Below, in pieces: positions 57,595 to 60,976 of a stretch of DNA of 60,976 nucleotides. The position numbers and the translations under genes were made by a program. The notes under the pieces are model-generated. The model was not told the DNA's origin. It searched no databases and saw only the letters and a program-made list of their open reading frames with translations. Position 1 is the stretch's first letter; the number at the start of each line of letters is the position of its first letter. This stretch comes from a virus: IMG/VR virus record IMGVR_UViG_3300045999_003786, positions 1-60,976 of that record; one strand, written 5' to 3'.

Positions 57595-58179
57595 ATGGCA
57601 AACGTAGACAAAGCTTTTGGCCTGCGCCCGCTTGGTAACTTGTCCGCCACTGGAGCTCAGAAGCAGTTCGCTTATGAGATCAACGACAACCAGTCTGGCG
57701 CAATTTATCAAGGGGATTTGGTCACACTCTCTAGCGGTTATGTCGTAAAGTACGATTCCACGCTGCACACTGTAGCGTTGGGCGTATTCAACGGCTGTAA
57801 CTACATTGATCCTACAAGCGGCAAGCCCACTTGGAAGAACTACTACCCGGGTTCGGTTAACATCACTACCGGCGTTATCAGCGCAGAAGTGGTAGACGAT
57901 CCCAGTCAGTTGTTCCTGATTCAGGCGGATGAAGACGTTGTGCAGGCAGATATCGGCTTGAACGCTAACATCGCCTACACCGCCGGCAGCACTACTACTG
58001 GCCTGTCTGCGACCGAGCTTGACTCATCTACCATTGCTAACACAGCAGGCTTGGTGTTGAAGGTTGTGGGCTTCTATAACAGTCCCAGCAACGAACGTGC
58101 TACAAATCACGTTGATGTTGTGGTTAAAATTAACGCACACATGTATGGCAGCGCTGGCGTTGCTAATACTGCGCCATAA
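57595..58179 (+). CDS. Capsid decoration/head-stabilising-type protein, 194 aa
   Basis: A beta-rich protein beginning NVDKAFGLRPLGNLSATGAQ and containing VNITTGVISAEVVDDPSQLF and LVLKVVGFYNSPSNERATN. Proteins with this start sit immediately before coat genes in many marine phages and probably decorate or stabilise the capsid. AAGGAAC lies about 9 bases upstream of the ATG. Function from family position. Confidence 0.66.
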   Translation: MANVDKAFGLRPLGNLSATGAQKQFAYEINDNQSGAIYQGDLVTLSSGYVVKYDSTLHTVALGVFNGCNYIDPTSGKPTWKNYYPGSVNITTGVISAEVVDDPSQLFLIQADEDVVQADIGLNANIAYTAGSTTTGLSATELDSSTIANTAGLVLKVVGFYNSPSNERATNHVDVVVKINAHMYGSAGVANTAP

Positions 58180-58192
58180 TAGGAGCTAACTC

Positions 58193-59101
58193 ATGGCTAT
58201 TTCTCGTTCCCAATTAGTCGCCGAACTTGAGCCGGGTCTTAACGCTCTGTTCGGTATGGAGTACGACAACTACGAAAATGAGCACACGGAGATTTATTCA
58301 ATCGAATCTTCTGACCGCGCATTTGAAGAAGAAGTTATGCTCTCCGGTTTTGGCGAAGCACCCGTGAAGTCTGAAGGCGCAGGTGTCGAGTACGACAACG
58401 CGCAAGAAGTCTACACCGCTCGCTACACCCACGAAACCATTGCTCTGGCGTTCAGCCTGACCGAAGAAGCCGTAGAAGACAACCTCTACGACCGTCTGTC
58501 TGTGCGTTACACCAAGGCTCTGGCTCGTTCAATGGCGCAGACCAAGCAGATCAAAGCTGCTGCCATTCTGAACGGCGCATTCACCACCTCAATCGGTGGC
58601 GACGGCGTTGCGCTTTGCGCAACAGATCACCCTACGCTGAGTGGTCCAAATCTGCGTAACGAGCTGTCTGTATCTGCAGACCTCTCTGAAACCTCACTGG
58701 AGCAGGCGCTGATCGACATCGCTGCCTTCACTGATGAGCGCGGTCTGAAGATCGCGATTCAGGGCCTGAAGCTGATCATCCCGAAAGAGCTGCAGTTCAC
58801 TGCTGACCGTATCATGAAGTCAACCCTGCGCGTAGGCACAGCGGATAACGACATTAACGCTATCCGCAACATGGGCATGGTTCCGCAGGGCTACACTGTT
58901 AACCACTTCCTCGTCGATCCAGATGCGTTCTTCATCAAGACCGACGCGCCTAACGGCATGAAGATGTTCAACCGTGCTGCGATCAAAACCGGCTTTGAAG
59001 GCGACTTTGATACGGGCAACGTTCGTTATAAAGCAAGAGAGCGATATTCGTTCGGCTTCTCTGATCCTCGCGGAATATTCGGTTCACCCGGCACTCCGTA
59101 A
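58193..59101 (+). CDS. Major capsid protein, copy 2
   Basis: Same length (302 residues) and five residue changes relative to copy 1 (for example GDGVALCATDHPTLSG here versus GDGKPLCATDHPALSG). About 49 of roughly 940 bases differ, mostly silent and clustered after base 360 of the gene. It follows scaffold and pre-coat genes as expected. AGGAG precedes the start and the UUCG terminator follows. If the window is a circular assembly, this and copy 1 are two alleles of one gene. Confidence 0.85.
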   Translation: MAISRSQLVAELEPGLNALFGMEYDNYENEHTEIYSIESSDRAFEEEVMLSGFGEAPVKSEGAGVEYDNAQEVYTARYTHETIALAFSLTEEAVEDNLYDRLSVRYTKALARSMAQTKQIKAAAILNGAFTTSIGGDGVALCATDHPTLSGPNLRNELSVSADLSETSLEQALIDIAAFTDERGLKIAIQGLKLIIPKELQFTADRIMKSTLRVGTADNDINAIRNMGMVPQGYTVNHFLVDPDAFFIKTDAPNGMKMFNRAAIKTGFEGDFDTGNVRYKARERYSFGFSDPRGIFGSPGTP

Positions 59102-59110
59102 GCAAAATCA

Positions 59111-59124
59111 ACGACTTACGTCGT
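59111..59124 (+). other. Short hairpin before terminator, copy 2 only
   Basis: ACGAC-TTAC-GTCGT forms a 5-bp stem just upstream of the intrinsic terminator. The left copy has unrelated bases here. It may modulate termination. Confidence 0.35.
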
Positions 59125-59129
59125 TACTA

Positions 59130-59152
59130 AGGGCCCTTCGGGGCCCTTTTTT
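59130..59152 (+). terminator. Intrinsic terminator after coat gene, copy 2
   Basis: The stem GGGCCC/GGGCCC around TTCG (59131-59146), extended by an A-T pair (59130 with 59147), is followed by six Ts. It has the same structure as the copy 1 terminator. Confidence 0.92.
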
Positions 59153-59181
59153 ATTGTAATGGTAAAATAGCGATACAAGGC

Positions 59182-59210
59182 TTGACAACACTCTTTAGCG
59201 GGATTACTAT
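59182..59210 (+). promoter_or_regulatory. Promoter of homing endonuclease gene
   Basis: TTGACA (59182-59187) and TACTAT (59205-59210) have exactly 17-base spacing, about 30 bases before the endonuclease start, which has AAGGAG at -10. The endonuclease is thus a self-contained expression unit. Confidence 0.75.
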
Positions 59211-59238
59211 CTAAAATACCCAGTAAGGAGAAGCTAAA

Positions 59239-60198
59239 ATGGCTGTTATCTACCGCATTACAAACATGATTAACAACAAGTACTACATCGGCAGCACAGA
59301 GTCTTTTGCTCGCCGCGAGTGGCAGCACAAGAACGATTTAAAAAGAGGGGCGCATAAGAACCCGCACCTTCAAGCTTCTTGGAATAAATACGGCGCGGAC
59401 GCGTTTGTTTTTGAAATACTATCGGAGGTTCCAACAGGTGAGTCTCAACTTGTTTGGGAGGACAGGTACTTGGCCGTGCATGTTGGACTACCTGAGTGTT
59501 ATAACATTAACACCGGGGCTGAGGCTCCACGGCTAGGGATACCCATGTCTGAGGTTAGCAAACAAAAGATGAGCCTTAGCCGTACAGGCAAACACGCCGG
59601 CACCGAGCACTACCGCTACGGTCAGGCGGTAAGCCCCGATGTCCGACAAAAGATAGGGGACACACAGCGAGGGGTGGCTAAACCGGAACGAACCGAAGAA
59701 CACCGCCGAAGTCTTTCTATCGCCAATGCGGGCAACCAGAACTGGTTGGGCAAAACGCATACTGAAGAGACTAAAAATAAGCTTCGCAGAGCTGTTTTCG
59801 CAAGGCTCCCCGATGGGCAGACGCGTATTTTCGCAGGGTTATCCGTTATGCGGGACGAGCTGGGGGTTTCTATCGCTACCACCATTAGAGCCTGCGGATC
59901 AGGAAAGCCGGTAAAATGTGGTGTGTTGGCAGGATGGGTGTTGTCTTATGCAGACGCGGCGCCTAACCAAGGTCCTAGCATATCTGAGGAGTACGCAAGC
60001 TACCCCCGTACCCGACAGGCTGCTAAAGCTGCGGGAAGCAAAGAGTATTTTACGGGGATGCCTTGTGTCCGAGGGCATATATCCCCCCGGAAAGTCAAAG
60101 GCAGTTGCACAGCATGCATGAGGGAGGATTGGAAAACAGAAAACGCAAGGCGGGCATTAAAGGGCGAGACCATTGACACCTTCCCCCAAAAAGCGTAA
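59239..60198 (+). CDS. GIY-YIG homing endonuclease
   Basis: The 319-residue protein begins MAVIYRITNMINNKYYIGST, the GIY-YIG active-site signature, with conserved Arg/Glu (SFARREWQHKND; LVWEDRYL). The middle holds NUMOD3-like DNA-binding units (SEVSKQKMSLSRTGKH; SPDVRQKIGDTQRG; TEETKNKLRRAV). The C-terminus has a Cys/His finger (CVRGHISPRKVKGSCTACM). It is free-standing in the gap between coat and decoration-like genes, absent from the left copy, so it behaves as a mobile element at that site. It lacks the self-splicing intron that some such genes have. Confidence 0.9.
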   Translation: MAVIYRITNMINNKYYIGSTESFARREWQHKNDLKRGAHKNPHLQASWNKYGADAFVFEILSEVPTGESQLVWEDRYLAVHVGLPECYNINTGAEAPRLGIPMSEVSKQKMSLSRTGKHAGTEHYRYGQAVSPDVRQKIGDTQRGVAKPERTEEHRRSLSIANAGNQNWLGKTHTEETKNKLRRAVFARLPDGQTRIFAGLSVMRDELGVSIATTIRACGSGKPVKCGVLAGWVLSYADAAPNQGPSISEEYASYPRTRQAAKAAGSKEYFTGMPCVRGHISPRKVKGSCTACMREDWKTENARRALKGETIDTFPQKA

Positions 60199-60293
60199 AA
60201 AGTACGTAACCCCGGAACATTTTACGCGCTGCAGACCGACCGGGCGGACGACATGCAGACTGAAGCGCAACACTCGCATGTGAGGATTTCATT

Positions 60294-60976
60294 ATGTCGG
60301 CTACTCATTACTCCGGTCCGTTACTCTATTCTGGTGCAAACACAAGCGCGCTCTTCGCTGGTATGACTGACATGCCCATTGGCATCGATCTGTCAGTATT
60401 TTCACTGCTTGATGACTTTGTCGGTGTTGCGATAGACACAACAAACAGCTGGACTGTGGTCAAGGACTCCAGTGCTACCGTTGCTATCGTCGCTGACACG
60501 GTCGGCGGTGAAGTAGCACTGACCTCTGCTGCCACAACTGACAACGATGGTGCTTCTATTCAGGGCAACGAAATTTTCGCAGTTGCTGCAGACAAAAACA
60601 TCTACTTTTCAACGCGCCTGAAGTGCAACGACGCTGACCAGACTGACATTTGCGCTGGTTTGACGTTGAACTTTGCAACTAACCCAGAAGCAATGTTGAC
60701 TGCAACTGACCGCATTGTGTTTCAAGTGGACGACGGTAACGCATCAATCCTGTGCAAAACCGAGAAGAACGGCACGGAGACCAGTACCGACTCTGGCGTT
60801 GACTTGGCTGATGACACCTACGCTGTGCTGTCGTTTAACGTCGCCAGCACTGGCAGCGTGACGTTTTTTGTTAACGGGCGAAAAGTTGCGCAGCATACCA
60901 CCAACATCCCTGATGACGAAAACTTAGCGTTGGCAGCAATGAGCTTGTCTGGTTCAGCCAGCGGCACCCGCGCAAC
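60294..60976 (+). CDS. Decoration-like protein, truncated copy
   Basis: This is the 5' 683 bases (227 codons plus two bases) of the gene seen whole at 1163-1882, cut by the window edge. About 18 bases differ from that copy. In this copy the promoter found at 1042 is missing, so expression would rely on the endonuclease transcript or on read-through of the coat terminator. Confidence 0.82.
   Translation, partial: MSATHYSGPLLYSGANTSALFAGMTDMPIGIDLSVFSLLDDFVGVAIDTTNSWTVVKDSSATVAIVADTVGGEVALTSAATTDNDGASIQGNEIFAVAADKNIYFSTRLKCNDADQTDICAGLTLNFATNPEAMLTATDRIVFQVDDGNASILCKTEKNGTETSTDSGVDLADDTYAVLSFNVASTGSVTFFVNGRKVAQHTTNIPDDENLALAAMSLSGSASGTRA

Larger units (their letters stand above)
58163..60976. 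repeat. Right copy of terminal overlap repeat
   Basis: The right-hand counterpart of bases 1-1845, holding coat copy 2 and the 5' part of the decoration-like gene. It carries an insertion of a homing endonuclease with its own promoter between terminator and gene (roughly 59153-60212), where the left copy has a different ~80 bases including a promoter. Confidence 0.9.

Noticed and set aside
59239-60198. Group I intron around the homing endonuclease
   Set aside because: The gene lies between two intact genes after a terminator; no split coding sequence to splice.

Overview
The window is almost wall-to-wall bacteriophage DNA. It reads as one genome of a tailed phage with a short-tail (podovirus-like) virion: a P22-type portal, an SU10-type adaptor, a P22 gp4-like connector protein and a P22 gp10-like hub, together with terminase, scaffold, HK97-fold-like coat and a lysis cassette. 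Gene families (GroES-like co-chaperonin, small basic proteins, Gly-rich 'KGG' proteins) resemble those of uncultured marine phages. LPS-type glycosyltransferases and a 3TM GTA-type holin point to a Gram-negative host. No integrase, tRNA, DNA polymerase or RNA polymerase gene was recognised.

The two ends of the window overlap. Bases 1-~1845 (coat gene plus the next virion gene) recur at 58163-60976 at about 95-97% identity by eye. The second copy carries an extra ~1 kb GIY-YIG homing endonuclease between the two genes. The simplest reading is a circularly assembled or permuted genome of about 58-59 kb whose overlap joins two strain alleles. A real tandem duplication of the coat region is the alternative.

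Layout. 1-7.7 kb (+): coat, decoration-like protein, a chain of tiny basic genes, connector/adaptor genes and repeat-rich tail proteins. 7.7-14.7 kb (+): three genes that each encode seven RCC1-type blades, interleaved with a sulfotransferase-glycosyltransferase fusion, a GT25 glycosyltransferase and an APS-kinase-like enzyme. 14.7-16.8 kb (+): membrane proteins, 3TM holin and GH24 lysozyme. 16.8-28.1 kb (+): gp10-like hub, small virion proteins and four large Ala/Gln-rich proteins, probably ejected with the DNA. 28.1-31.2 kb: a small repressor-like gene (-) facing an early region (+) driven by three near-copies of one promoter/leader module. 31.2-40.8 kb (-): one long array of overlapping genes carrying recombination/repair functions (RecA-like ATPase, DUF669-like protein, PD-(D/E)XK nuclease, SF2 helicase, VRR-NUC), the small terminase, a SleB-type hydrolase and many genes under 60 codons. 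40.9-43.1 kb (+): HTH protein and TOPRIM/primase-helicase. 43.1-44.5 kb: a largely non-coding control region with eight GGTAACT/AGTTACC sites (putative origin), degenerate direct repeats, a G-quadruplex-like tract and a promoter overlapping a perfect operator-like palindrome. 44.5-58.2 kb (+): large terminase, a 2267-residue polyvalent protein with a PcfJ-like C-terminus, portal, GroES-like protein, scaffold, and a pre-coat protein, ending at the second coat copy.

The two divergent arms (28 kb and 40.8 kb) appear to separate early/replication genes from late packaging, virion and lysis genes. The most unusual content is the blade-repeat plus sulfation/glycosylation block, the putative iteron origin, the triplicated early promoter, and the mosaic polyvalent protein with a protein-like nested reading frame. 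Functions are inferred from motifs and family resemblance read by eye; no database search was possible.
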